Source: UBA4615 sp035628395 (GTDB lineage Bacteria > Pseudomonadota > Gammaproteobacteria > Burkholderiales > Burkholderiaceae_E). Taken from it: a stretch of 11,769 bases of DNA. The DNA lies in assembly GCA_035628395.1 (NCBI GenBank), contig DASPJX010000015.1, positions 1 to 11,769 on the forward strand, read 5' to 3'. The notes below the pieces were generated by a model. It was given only the letters and a program-made list of their open reading frames with translations. It was not told the DNA's origin and made no database searches. Of the stretch, positions 7,282 to 11,769 are shown piece by piece. Position 1 is the first letter of the stretch, and every line of letters starts with the position of its first letter. The position numbers and the translations under genes were made by a program.

Positions 7282-7530
7282 TCAGGCGTCGCCGGCGGGC
7301 GGCTCGCCCAGTCGGGCCTCGAGCGCCTCCAGCCGGCGGCGCAGCCGGGCGACGGTCTCGACCTGGATCTCGAACTCCTCGCGGGTGACGAGGTCCATCC
7401 GCTGGAACGACTGCGCGAGCATCGCCTTCACGTTGCGCTCGAGGTCGGCCGCCGGGCTCGAGCGGAACAGATCGGCGATGCGCTGCTGGAGGTCGGCGAG
7501 GAGCGCGGGCCCGTCCGTCGTCGTGGTCAT
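7282..7530 (-). CDS. ubiK: Ubiquinone biosynthesis accessory factor UbiK (YqiC/BMFP family)
   Basis: This small 82-aa protein is of the UbiK/YqiC type (BMFP domain). An amphipathic N-terminal part (LLADLQQRIADLFRSSP) is followed by the family core LERNVKAMLAQSFQRMDLVTREEFEIQ at about 30-56. A C-terminal coiled coil (VETVARLRRRLEALEARL) probably mediates trimerisation. In E. coli, UbiK binds UbiJ and supports aerobic ubiquinone synthesis near the membrane. The ATG at 7530 has GGAG six nucleotides upstream (7537-7540). A longer frame up to 7698 is rejected because it would run through the promoter and has no homologous content. It lies ahead of yifB and divergent from torF. Confidence 0.88.
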   Translation of the reverse strand: MTTTTDGPALLADLQQRIADLFRSSPAADLERNVKAMLAQSFQRMDLVTREEFEIQVETVARLRRRLEALEARLGEPPAGDA

Positions 7531-7552
7531 GGGGATCTCCGGATGCCGGGCC

Positions 7553-7563
7553 AGTCTAGCACC
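7553..7563 (-). promoter_or_regulatory. Candidate extended -10 promoter of ubiK-yifB
   Basis: The minus strand reads GGTGCTAGACTGG across 7551-7563, with -10 hexamer TAGACT at 7553-7558 and the extended TG in front. Transcription would start near 7546, a leader of about 16 nt that just contains the ribosome-binding site. No good -35 hexamer was found. The same 13-bp block with one change is seen at the liv promoter. Confidence 0.45.
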
Positions 7564-7614
7564 GGGGTCGGACGGCTCCCCGGGTCGCGTTCGCGCCGTC
7601 GGACGTAGGCCGGA

Positions 7615-7640
7615 CGGTCCGGCACGGCGCGCCCGGACCG
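7615..7640. repeat. 8-bp inverted repeat beside the NtrC-like sites
   Basis: CGGTCCGG (7615-7622) and CCGGACCG (7633-7640) are exact reverse complements around a 10-bp spacer, ending one base before the first NtrC-like dyad. Several further CGGAC blocks lie just to the left (about 7568-7615). This could be an operator for the divergent ubiK or torF promoters. No known regulator is recognised. Confidence 0.35.
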
Positions 7641-7657
7641 TGCACCGCTCCGGGGCA
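7641..7657 (+). promoter_or_regulatory. NtrC-like binding site 1 (upstream activator)
   Basis: Against the known NtrC dyad TGCACCA-N3-TGGTGCA, this 17-mer matches at 11 of 14 defined positions: TGCACC on the left and GG-GCA on the right. Its centre is about 134 bp before the predicted torF start point, a normal distance for an enhancer acting on sigma-54 polymerase. The centre is 27 bp from the next site. Confidence 0.5.
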
Positions 7658-7667
7658 TCGCTCGGGA

Positions 7668-7684
7668 TGCACGGTTCCGGTGCG
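7668..7684 (+). promoter_or_regulatory. NtrC-like binding site 2 (upstream activator)
   Basis: TGCAC-N7-GTGCG keeps the two essential half-sites of the NtrC dyad with the correct spacing (10 of 14 defined positions). Its centre lies 27 bp from site 1 and 64 bp from site 3, and about 107 bp before the predicted start point. Confidence 0.5.
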
Positions 7685-7731
7685 TCGATTCCGGGCATCG
7701 GCCCGGGCGAGGCCCCTCAGGATCGGTCTCG

Positions 7732-7748
7732 CGCGCCATCGTGGTGCG
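7732..7748 (+). promoter_or_regulatory. NtrC-like binding site 3 (promoter-proximal)
   Basis: CGCGCCA-TCG-TGGTGCG matches the NtrC dyad at 11 of 14 defined positions, including a full right half TGGTGC. It lies only 8 bp upstream of the -24 element. That is closer than a typical enhancer, so it may have a governing or repressing role when NtrC levels are high. That role is inferred. Confidence 0.5.
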
Positions 7749-7756
7749 TCCTCGAG

Positions 7757-7772
7757 TGGCACGGGAAATGCA
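7757..7772 (+). promoter_or_regulatory. Sigma-54 (RpoN) promoter of torF-glnK-amtB
   Basis: TGGCACGGGAAATGCA matches the sigma-54 consensus TGGCACR-N4-TTGCW at every defined position except one (ATGC for TTGC). The invariant GG at -24 and GC at -12 are present with correct spacing. Transcription would begin near 7783-7785, giving a leader of about 60 nt to torF. Together with the NtrC-like dyads upstream, this is a nitrogen-starvation promoter, as known for glnK-amtB operons in other proteobacteria. Confidence 0.8.
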
Positions 7773-7843
7773 AAGGTGTGCCGTCCGTGCCTCGCGTCCA
7801 CGACATCCCGACACCCACAACACCGGAATCCGGAGAGCCCCGA

Positions 7844-8620
7844 ATGAAGAAGACCGTGTTCGCCCTCGCCGCCGTCGCCTCGCTGGCCCCGGCGCTCGCG
7901 AGCGCCCAGGCCGCCGCCGCCAGTCCGCTGACCGGCAACATGACGATCACCAGCGACTACCGGTTCCGCGGCATCTCGCAGACGCTGCTCGCGCCGGCCA
8001 TCCAGGGCGGCATCGACTACGCGCACTCGAGCGGCCTCTACCTCGGCAACTGGAACTCGAGCATCTCGTCGAACCAGTACTTCAACGCCGCCGGCGTGGA
8101 GATGGACTTCTACGGCGGCTACAAGTTCCCGATCGGCGGCGACGTCACCCTGGACGTCGGCGGCATCTACTACCTCTATCCGCGCGCGTTCCAGCTCGAC
8201 CCCGCCAACGCCGGCAACACCTCGGCGAAGTACGACAACTTCGAGCTCTACGTCGGCGGCGCGATGGGCCCGCTGAGCGCGAAGGTCTTCTTCGCGTTGA
8301 CGAACCTGTTCGGCCTCGGCGAGCTCGGCGGCGAGTCGTCGAAGGGCTCGTACTACGTCGACGTCAACTACGCCACCGAGATCGCCCCGAAGCTCACGCT
8401 CGGCGCGCACGTCGGCTACCAGAAGGTCCGCAACTACGGCGACCTCGACTACGTGGACTACAAGCTCGGCCTGACCTACGACTGGACCGGCTGGCTGCTC
8501 GGGGCCGCGTTCGTGGGCACCAACGCCGACGACAACCTGTACGTCGCCGCGACCACCGACGGCCGCATCCGCCGCATCGGCAAGAACGGCGTCGTGTTCT
8601 CGATCGGCAAGACGTTCTGA
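7844..8620 (+). CDS. TorF family putative outer-membrane porin
   Basis: The 258-aa protein belongs to the TorF / Gcw_chp family of putative proteobacterial porins. Residues 1-22 form a signal peptide ending ALASA|QA. The mature part starts with the hallmark GNMTITSDYRFRGISQT at 31-47, followed by PAIQGGIDYAHSSGLYLGNW at 51-70. After that, alternating aromatic strands (DFYGGYKF, LDVGGIYYLYP, FELYVGG, YYVDVNYATEI, LGAHVGYQKV, YKLGLTYDW) fit a beta barrel of roughly 10-12 strands. The protein ends in a terminal Phe (IGKTF), a typical outer-membrane assembly signal. GGAG lies nine nt before the ATG. It is the first gene behind the sigma-54/NtrC region and precedes glnK and amtB, so it may admit small nitrogen compounds through the outer membrane. 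That function is inference; the family has no settled substrate. Confidence 0.88.
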   Translation: MKKTVFALAAVASLAPALASAQAAAASPLTGNMTITSDYRFRGISQTLLAPAIQGGIDYAHSSGLYLGNWNSSISSNQYFNAAGVEMDFYGGYKFPIGGDVTLDVGGIYYLYPRAFQLDPANAGNTSAKYDNFELYVGGAMGPLSAKVFFALTNLFGLGELGGESSKGSYYVDVNYATEIAPKLTLGAHVGYQKVRNYGDLDYVDYKLGLTYDWTGWLLGAAFVGTNADDNLYVAATTDGRIRRIGKNGVVFSIGKTF

Positions 8621-8628
8621 CGATCTCC

Positions 8629-8652
8629 GGCGCGGGGCCGCGGCCCCGCGCC
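8629..8652 (+). promoter_or_regulatory. Perfect 24-nt palindrome between torF and glnK
   Basis: The 12-nt arm 8629-8640 is the exact reverse complement of 8641-8652, folding to a 10-bp all-GC stem with a CGCG loop, eight nt after the torF stop. No T-run follows and the glnK ribosome-binding site begins soon after, so it is more likely an attenuator, processing site or mRNA stabiliser than a full terminator. It could make torF levels differ from those of glnK-amtB. Confidence 0.6.
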
Positions 8653-8672
8653 TCCTCGAAGCAGGAACCACC

Positions 8673-9011
8673 ATGAAACTGATCACCGCCATCATCAAGC
8701 CCTTCAAGCTCGACGAGGTCCGCGAGGCCCTGTCCGGCATCGGCGTCCAGGGCATCACCGTCACCGAGGTCAAGGGCTTCGGCCGCCAGAAGGGCCACAC
8801 CGAGCTCTATCGCGGCGCCGAGTACGTCGTCGACTTCCTGCCGAAGGTGAAGATCGAGGCGGCGGTCTCCGCCGACCTCGTCGAGCGCGCGATCGAGGCG
8901 ATCGAGGCCGCCGCGCGCACCGGCAAGATCGGCGACGGCAAGATCTTCGTCTACGACCTCGAGCAGGTCATCCGGATCCGCACCGGCGAGACCGGCGGCG
9001 ACGCGCTCTGA
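8673..9011 (+). CDS. glnK: Nitrogen regulatory PII protein GlnK
   Basis: The 112-aa PII protein is complete and highly conserved. It starts MKLITAIIKPFKLDEVREAL. The T-loop GFGRQKGHTELYRGAEYVVDF spans about 35-55 with Tyr51, the uridylylation site of PII proteins in proteobacteria. The B-loop region TGKIGDGKIFV lies at about 83-93 and the C-loop RIRTGETG near 101-108. PII trimers sense 2-oxoglutarate, ATP/ADP and glutamine status. The GlnK form docks on AmtB and closes the channel when nitrogen is plentiful. The neighbouring amtB, only 37 nt downstream, makes GlnK the better name than GlnB. AGGA lies about nine nt before the ATG. The gene should be expressed from the upstream sigma-54 promoter, with possible additional start sites in the torF-glnK spacer. 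Confidence 0.96.
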   Translation: MKLITAIIKPFKLDEVREALSGIGVQGITVTEVKGFGRQKGHTELYRGAEYVVDFLPKVKIEAAVSADLVERAIEAIEAAARTGKIGDGKIFVYDLEQVIRIRTGETGGDAL

Positions 9012-9048
9012 GCGCACACACGCATTCCAAGCAACGAGGAACCCGATC

Positions 9049-10584
9049 ATGAACCGCATCGCACGAACGCTGGCGCTGATGGCGGCGCTGTGCATCGCGC
9101 CCTGGGGCGGCGCCGCCGTCGCCGCCGACGCCGGCACGCCCGCCGCCCGGACCGCGCCGGTCCTGCTCGCGCAGGCCGCCCCGGCCGCGGACGCGAAGAA
9201 GGACGAGGCGCCGGCCGCGAAGGCCGAGGCCGCGACCGAGGAGAAGAAGGACGCCCCCGCCGCCGCGGCCCCCGTGCCGAACAAGGGCGACACCGCGTGG
9301 ATGCTGATCGCCACCGCGCTCGTCGTCCTGATGATCGTGCCCGGCCTCGCGCTGTTCTACGGCGGCCTGGTGCGCAGCAAGAACATGCTGTCGATCCTGA
9401 TGCAGGTGATGATGGTGTTCTCGCTGGTGTCGGTGCTGTGGGTCGTGTACGGCTACACGCTCGCGTTCGGCGGCGACGGCACGTTCTACGGCACCTTCGA
9501 CAAGCTGTTCCTGAAGGGCGTGACCGTCGATTCGGTCGCGGCGACCTTCAGCAAGGGCGTGGTGATCCCCGAGTACGTGTTCATCGCGTTCCAGGGCACG
9601 TTCGCGGCGATCACGCCGGCGTTGATCGTCGGCGCCTTCGCCGAGCGGATCCGCTTCTCCGCGGTGCTGCTGTTCGTCGTGCTGTGGTTCACCTTCGCGT
9701 ACCTGCCGATCGCGCACATGGTCTGGTACTGGGCCGGTCCGGACGCGATCACCGACGCCGCGTCGCTCGAGGCGGTCACCGCCGCGGCCGGCTACATGTG
9801 GGCCAAGGGCGCGCTCGACTTCGCGGGCGGCACCGTCGTGCACATCAACGCCGGTGTCGCCGGCCTGGTGGGCGCGTACATGCTCGGCAAGCGGGTCGGC
9901 TACGGCCGCGAGTCGCTCACGCCGCACAGCCTGACCCTGACCATGGTCGGCGCCTCGCTGCTTTGGGTGGGCTGGTTCGGCTTCAACGCCGGCTCCAACC
10001 TGGAAGCCAACGGCGTCGCCGCGCTGGCGTTCGTCAACACGCTGGTCGCCACCGCCGCCGCCACGCTGTCCTGGATCGCCGGCGAGGCGCTGTCCAAGGG
10101 CAAGGCCTCGATGCTGGGCGCCGCCTCGGGCGCCGTCGCCGGCCTGGTGGCCATCACGCCGGCCGCCGGCTTCGTCGGCCCGATGGGCGCGATCGCCATC
10201 GGCCTGATCTCCGGCCTGCTGTGCCTGTGGGGCGTCAACGGCCTCAAGCGCCTGCTGGGCGCCGACGACTCGCTGGACGTGTTCGGCGTGCACGGCGTCG
10301 GCGGCATCCTGGGCGCGCTGCTCACCGGCGTGTTCGCCTCGCCCTCGCTGGGCGGCACCGGCATCTACGACTACGTGGCCAACAAGGTGAACCCGGAGTA
10401 CCCGATCGGCAGCCAGGTCTGGATCCAGCTGCAGGGCGTGCTGACCACCGTGGTCTGGTCGGCCGTGGTGGCCTTCGTCGCCTACAAGGTCGTCGACCTG
10501 GTGATCGGCCTGCGCGTCACGGAAGAAGAGGAGCGCGAAGGCCTGGACATCTCCTCGCACGGCGAGACGGCGTACAGCCGTTGA
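9049..10584 (+). CDS. amtB: Ammonium transporter AmtB
   Basis: The 511-aa ammonium channel opens with a signal peptide (1-26, AAVAA|DA) and then a flexible Ala/Lys/Glu-rich periplasmic linker of about 50 residues (27-78). The linker is longer than in E. coli AmtB. Eleven membrane helices follow from about 82 to 489. Landmarks are GLALFYGGLVRSKNM at 99-113, ITPALIVGAFAERIRFSAVL at 188-207, the pore twin histidines H265 (in ALDFAGGTVVHINAG) and H415 (in LDVFGVHGVGG), and WFGFNAGS at 309-316. The C-terminal EEEEREGLDISSHGETAY is the cytoplasmic segment that responds to GlnK. GAGG lies about 11 nt before the ATG. Codon choice shifts at about residue 300 (position 9950): Glu is always GAG before and often GAA after, while the protein itself shows no break. 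Confidence 0.97.
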   Translation: MNRIARTLALMAALCIAPWGGAAVAADAGTPAARTAPVLLAQAAPAADAKKDEAPAAKAEAATEEKKDAPAAAAPVPNKGDTAWMLIATALVVLMIVPGLALFYGGLVRSKNMLSILMQVMMVFSLVSVLWVVYGYTLAFGGDGTFYGTFDKLFLKGVTVDSVAATFSKGVVIPEYVFIAFQGTFAAITPALIVGAFAERIRFSAVLLFVVLWFTFAYLPIAHMVWYWAGPDAITDAASLEAVTAAAGYMWAKGALDFAGGTVVHINAGVAGLVGAYMLGKRVGYGRESLTPHSLTLTMVGASLLWVGWFGFNAGSNLEANGVAALAFVNTLVATAAATLSWIAGEALSKGKASMLGAASGAVAGLVAITPAAGFVGPMGAIAIGLISGLLCLWGVNGLKRLLGADDSLDVFGVHGVGGILGALLTGVFASPSLGGTGIYDYVANKVNPEYPIGSQVWIQLQGVLTTVVWSAVVAFVAYKVVDLVIGLRVTEEEEREGLDISSHGETAYSR

Positions 10585-10591
10585 TGCTGGC

Positions 10592-10617
10592 GGCAGCGCA
10601 GCCGCGGCTGCGCTGCC
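10592..10617 (+). repeat. 26-nt perfect palindrome after amtB
   Basis: The 13-nt arms 10592-10604 and 10605-10617 are exact reverse complements, a strong hairpin starting seven nt after the amtB stop. No T-run follows. It stands 32 bp ahead of the intrinsic terminator and may protect the mRNA 3' end or act as a backup terminator. Confidence 0.6.
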
Positions 10618-10649
10618 CCTCCGCACCAGGCAAGTCTCCATTGGATGTT

Positions 10650-10676
10650 CGGCCCGCTTCGGCGGGCCGCTTTTTT
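10650..10676 (+). terminator. Intrinsic terminator of the torF-glnK-amtB operon
   Basis: An 8-bp GC stem (CGGCCCGC with GCGGGCCG) closes the very stable TTCG tetraloop. It is followed after one base by six T residues (10671-10676). This is the only textbook Rho-independent terminator in the window. The region lies before the convergent minus-strand gene ending at 10714. Confidence 0.92.
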
Positions 10677-10713
10677 GGCGGAATCGGCAGCGCGGGTCGC
10701 GGCGACGCCGGAA

Positions 10714-11379
10714 CTACTCGAGCACCGGGAACGTGAGCCGAGCGTTGGCTTCGTCGTGCTCCAGCTCCACGTCCTCCGAGCGCGCGATCGCGACGACTTC
10801 GGGCCAGGCCATGGGGCGGTAGGGAAGCTCGACGGACAGCGGCGGCTCGCCTTCGGTGCGGCGGATGCCGATCTCCATCACGACGCTGTCCTCTCCGGGC
10901 CGGGCCGTGATGACCACGTCGGCAGGACCTTCGGCGGGATCGGTGAGCGCCAGCAATGCGGCCGGCAACAGCATGCGGCCGGCCGCCCGGGCGATGGGCT
11001 GCTGCACGCCGGCGGCCTCGCCACGCAGGTTGAAGGCACGGAAGCTGAAGTTGCTGCGCAGCAGCGTCACGGCGTCCTCGACGGCGGCCTCGGCCGTGAT
11101 CGTGGCGCCGGGCTCGGGCGCCAGCCAGGTGATCACGTCCAGGCAGTCCTGCACGGCAGCCTTGTGCAGGCTGTGGATCTTGGCGGCGCCGTCGTGCACC
11201 TGGGCCAGGTCCGGCGTCGGCGCGCGCAGGCGGCGCTCGAGCAGTTCGGTCACCATGCCGATGGGCTGCAGGTGCACCACCATCTGGTGGCGGATGGCGA
11301 AGGCGACGCGCCGAAGCAGCGCGTAGCGCGCCGATTCGACGAGCATCAGCTGGGCTTGGGCAGGGGAGGGGGCATTCAT
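10714..11379 (-). CDS. Hypothetical protein resembling a degenerate histidine kinase core
   Basis: I do not recognise this 221-aa protein as a named gene. It is soluble, with no signal peptide or membrane helix. The first half is helical: AFAIRHQMVVHLQPIGMVTELLERRL (about 26-51) resembles the H-box helix of a two-helix dimerisation domain, with H31 as the candidate phosphate acceptor. A second helix follows around AKIHSLHKAAVQDCLDVITWL (66-86). The rest follows the order of an HATPase domain: EDAVTLLRSNFSFRAFNL, then PAALLALTDPAEGPADVVITA where an N-box would stand, and LEHDEANARLTFPVLE at the end. The N-box asparagine and the glycine-rich G boxes are missing, so ATP binding is unlikely. It could be a phosphotransfer protein, a pseudokinase, or unrelated. 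It faces the amtB operon tail to tail and the SMP-30 gene head to head. GAA codons and moderate codon bias differ from the left-hand genes. Confidence 0.7.
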   Translation of the reverse strand: MNAPSPAQAQLMLVESARYALLRRVAFAIRHQMVVHLQPIGMVTELLERRLRAPTPDLAQVHDGAAKIHSLHKAAVQDCLDVITWLAPEPGATITAEAAVEDAVTLLRSNFSFRAFNLRGEAAGVQQPIARAAGRMLLPAALLALTDPAEGPADVVITARPGEDSVVMEIGIRRTEGEPPLSVELPYRPMAWPEVVAIARSEDVELEHDEANARLTFPVLE

Positions 11380-11407
11380 TGCAGCGCACGATGGTAGTCC
11401 TTTGCGC

Positions 11408-11435
11408 TTGCCCCGTGGCCACGCAGCGGCACAAT
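11408..11435 (+). promoter_or_regulatory. Candidate sigma-70 promoter of the SMP-30 family gene
   Basis: TTGCCC (11408-11413) and CACAAT (11430-11435) are 16 bp apart, each matching the sigma-70 consensus at four of six positions. A start near 11442 would give a leader of about 20 nt carrying AGCAGG before the ATG. The only other room for a promoter in this 83-bp divergent spacer is on the opposite strand. Confidence 0.35.
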
Positions 11436-11462
11436 GGCCGCCCTCGTCCGCAGCAGGCCCCC

Positions 11463-11769
11463 ATGAGCTCCTGGCACACCCTCGTCGAGCAACGCGACAG
11501 CCTCGGCGAATCGCCGTTCTGGCATCCGCAGGAGCGCCAGCTCTACTGGGTGGACATCCCGGGCCGGCAGTTGCGCCGCTTCGATCCGGACCGCCGCCAG
11601 CTGCAGTCCTGGCCCATGCCGCAGGAGCCCGGCTGCATCGCGCCGGCGCGCAGCGGCGGGCTGGTGGTGGCGCTGCGCGACGGCATGTACCGGGCGCGCG
11701 ATTGGGGTGGCGGGCTCGATCTGCTGCATCGCTTCGGCCACGACGTGGCGACCACCCGCTTCAACGACG
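11463..11769 (+). CDS. SMP-30/gluconolactonase family protein, N-terminal part (cut by window edge)
   Basis: Translation from the ATG at 11463 runs open for 102 codons to the window edge without a stop. The sequence has the N-terminal pattern of the SMP-30/gluconolactonase/LRE family, a six-bladed beta propeller with a bound divalent metal: LGESPFWHPQERQLYWVDIPG at about 14-34 (E16 is the expected metal ligand), LRRFDP at 37-42, SGGLVVALRDGMY at 64-76, and the start of the RFND motif at 99-102, whose Asn helps bind metal or substrate. Family members hydrolyse sugar lactones such as gluconolactone or arabinolactone; the substrate here is open. Since the C-terminal two thirds are missing, the other ligands cannot be checked. 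It is divergent from the kinase-like gene with an 83-bp spacer. Confidence 0.88.
   Translation, partial: MSSWHTLVEQRDSLGESPFWHPQERQLYWVDIPGRQLRRFDPDRRQLQSWPMPQEPGCIAPARSGGLVVALRDGMYRARDWGGGLDLLHRFGHDVATTRFND

Noticed and set aside
5229..7608. Two long plus-strand open frames opposite the binding-protein gene, yifB and ubiK
   Set aside because: They are Arg/Ala/Pro-rich low-complexity products, antisense to the well-recognised YifB.
10592..10617. Intrinsic terminator directly after amtB
   Set aside because: The hairpin is perfect but has no T-run; the stem at 10650-10669 with six T residues is the proper terminator.
8968..10641. 557-codon minus-strand open frame opposite amtB
   Set aside because: His/Asp/Gln/Arg-rich product with no homologous motifs, opposite a certain gene.
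11376..11741. 121-codon minus-strand open frame opposite the SMP-30 gene
   Set aside because: The plus strand carries clear SMP-30 family motifs; the minus frame has none.

Overview
The window looks like a chromosomal segment of a very GC-rich betaproteobacterium, probably of the order Burkholderiales. The evidence is the GC-dominated third codon positions, the neighbourhood of ubiK, yifB, torF, glnK and amtB (as I recall, common in that order), and the AmtB form with a signal peptide and a long Ala/Lys/Glu-rich linker. No genus can be named from sequence alone. There are 12 protein genes, one cut by the right edge. No tRNA, rRNA, CRISPR array or insertion sequence was seen.

Left part, minus strand (1-7530). 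Read in the direction of transcription, ubiK and yifB come first. They are followed by a complete five-gene branched-chain amino acid type ABC importer in the order binding protein, LivH, LivM, LivG, LivF, and then a FrnE-like DsbA-family oxidoreductase. The liv genes are tightly packed: a 1-nt gap from livH to livM, a 4-nt overlap from livM to livG and an 11-nt overlap from livG to livF. The binding-protein gene is separated from livH by a strong bulged hairpin, the usual way such operons make more binding protein than permease. A degenerate 40-bp tandem repeat lies beyond the oxidoreductase gene at the left edge.

Centre (7531-7843) is a divergent control region. A sigma-54 type -24/-12 promoter (7757-7772) and three 17-bp NtrC-like dyads (7641, 7668, 7732) point rightward to torF-glnK-amtB (7844-10584). 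The reading is that nitrogen limitation turns on an outer-membrane porin-like protein, a PII signal protein and an ammonium channel together. A perfect palindrome separates torF from glnK. amtB is followed by a second palindrome and then a canonical intrinsic terminator with a UUCG loop.

Right part (10677-11769) holds a minus-strand protein that resembles a histidine kinase core without its ATP-binding boxes, and divergent from it the start of an SMP-30/gluconolactonase-family gene. Codon choice changes within amtB at about 9950: glutamate is always GAG in torF, glnK and the first part of amtB, and GAA appears from there on. This suggests either a recombination point or a chimeric assembly join, and is the observation most worth checking.
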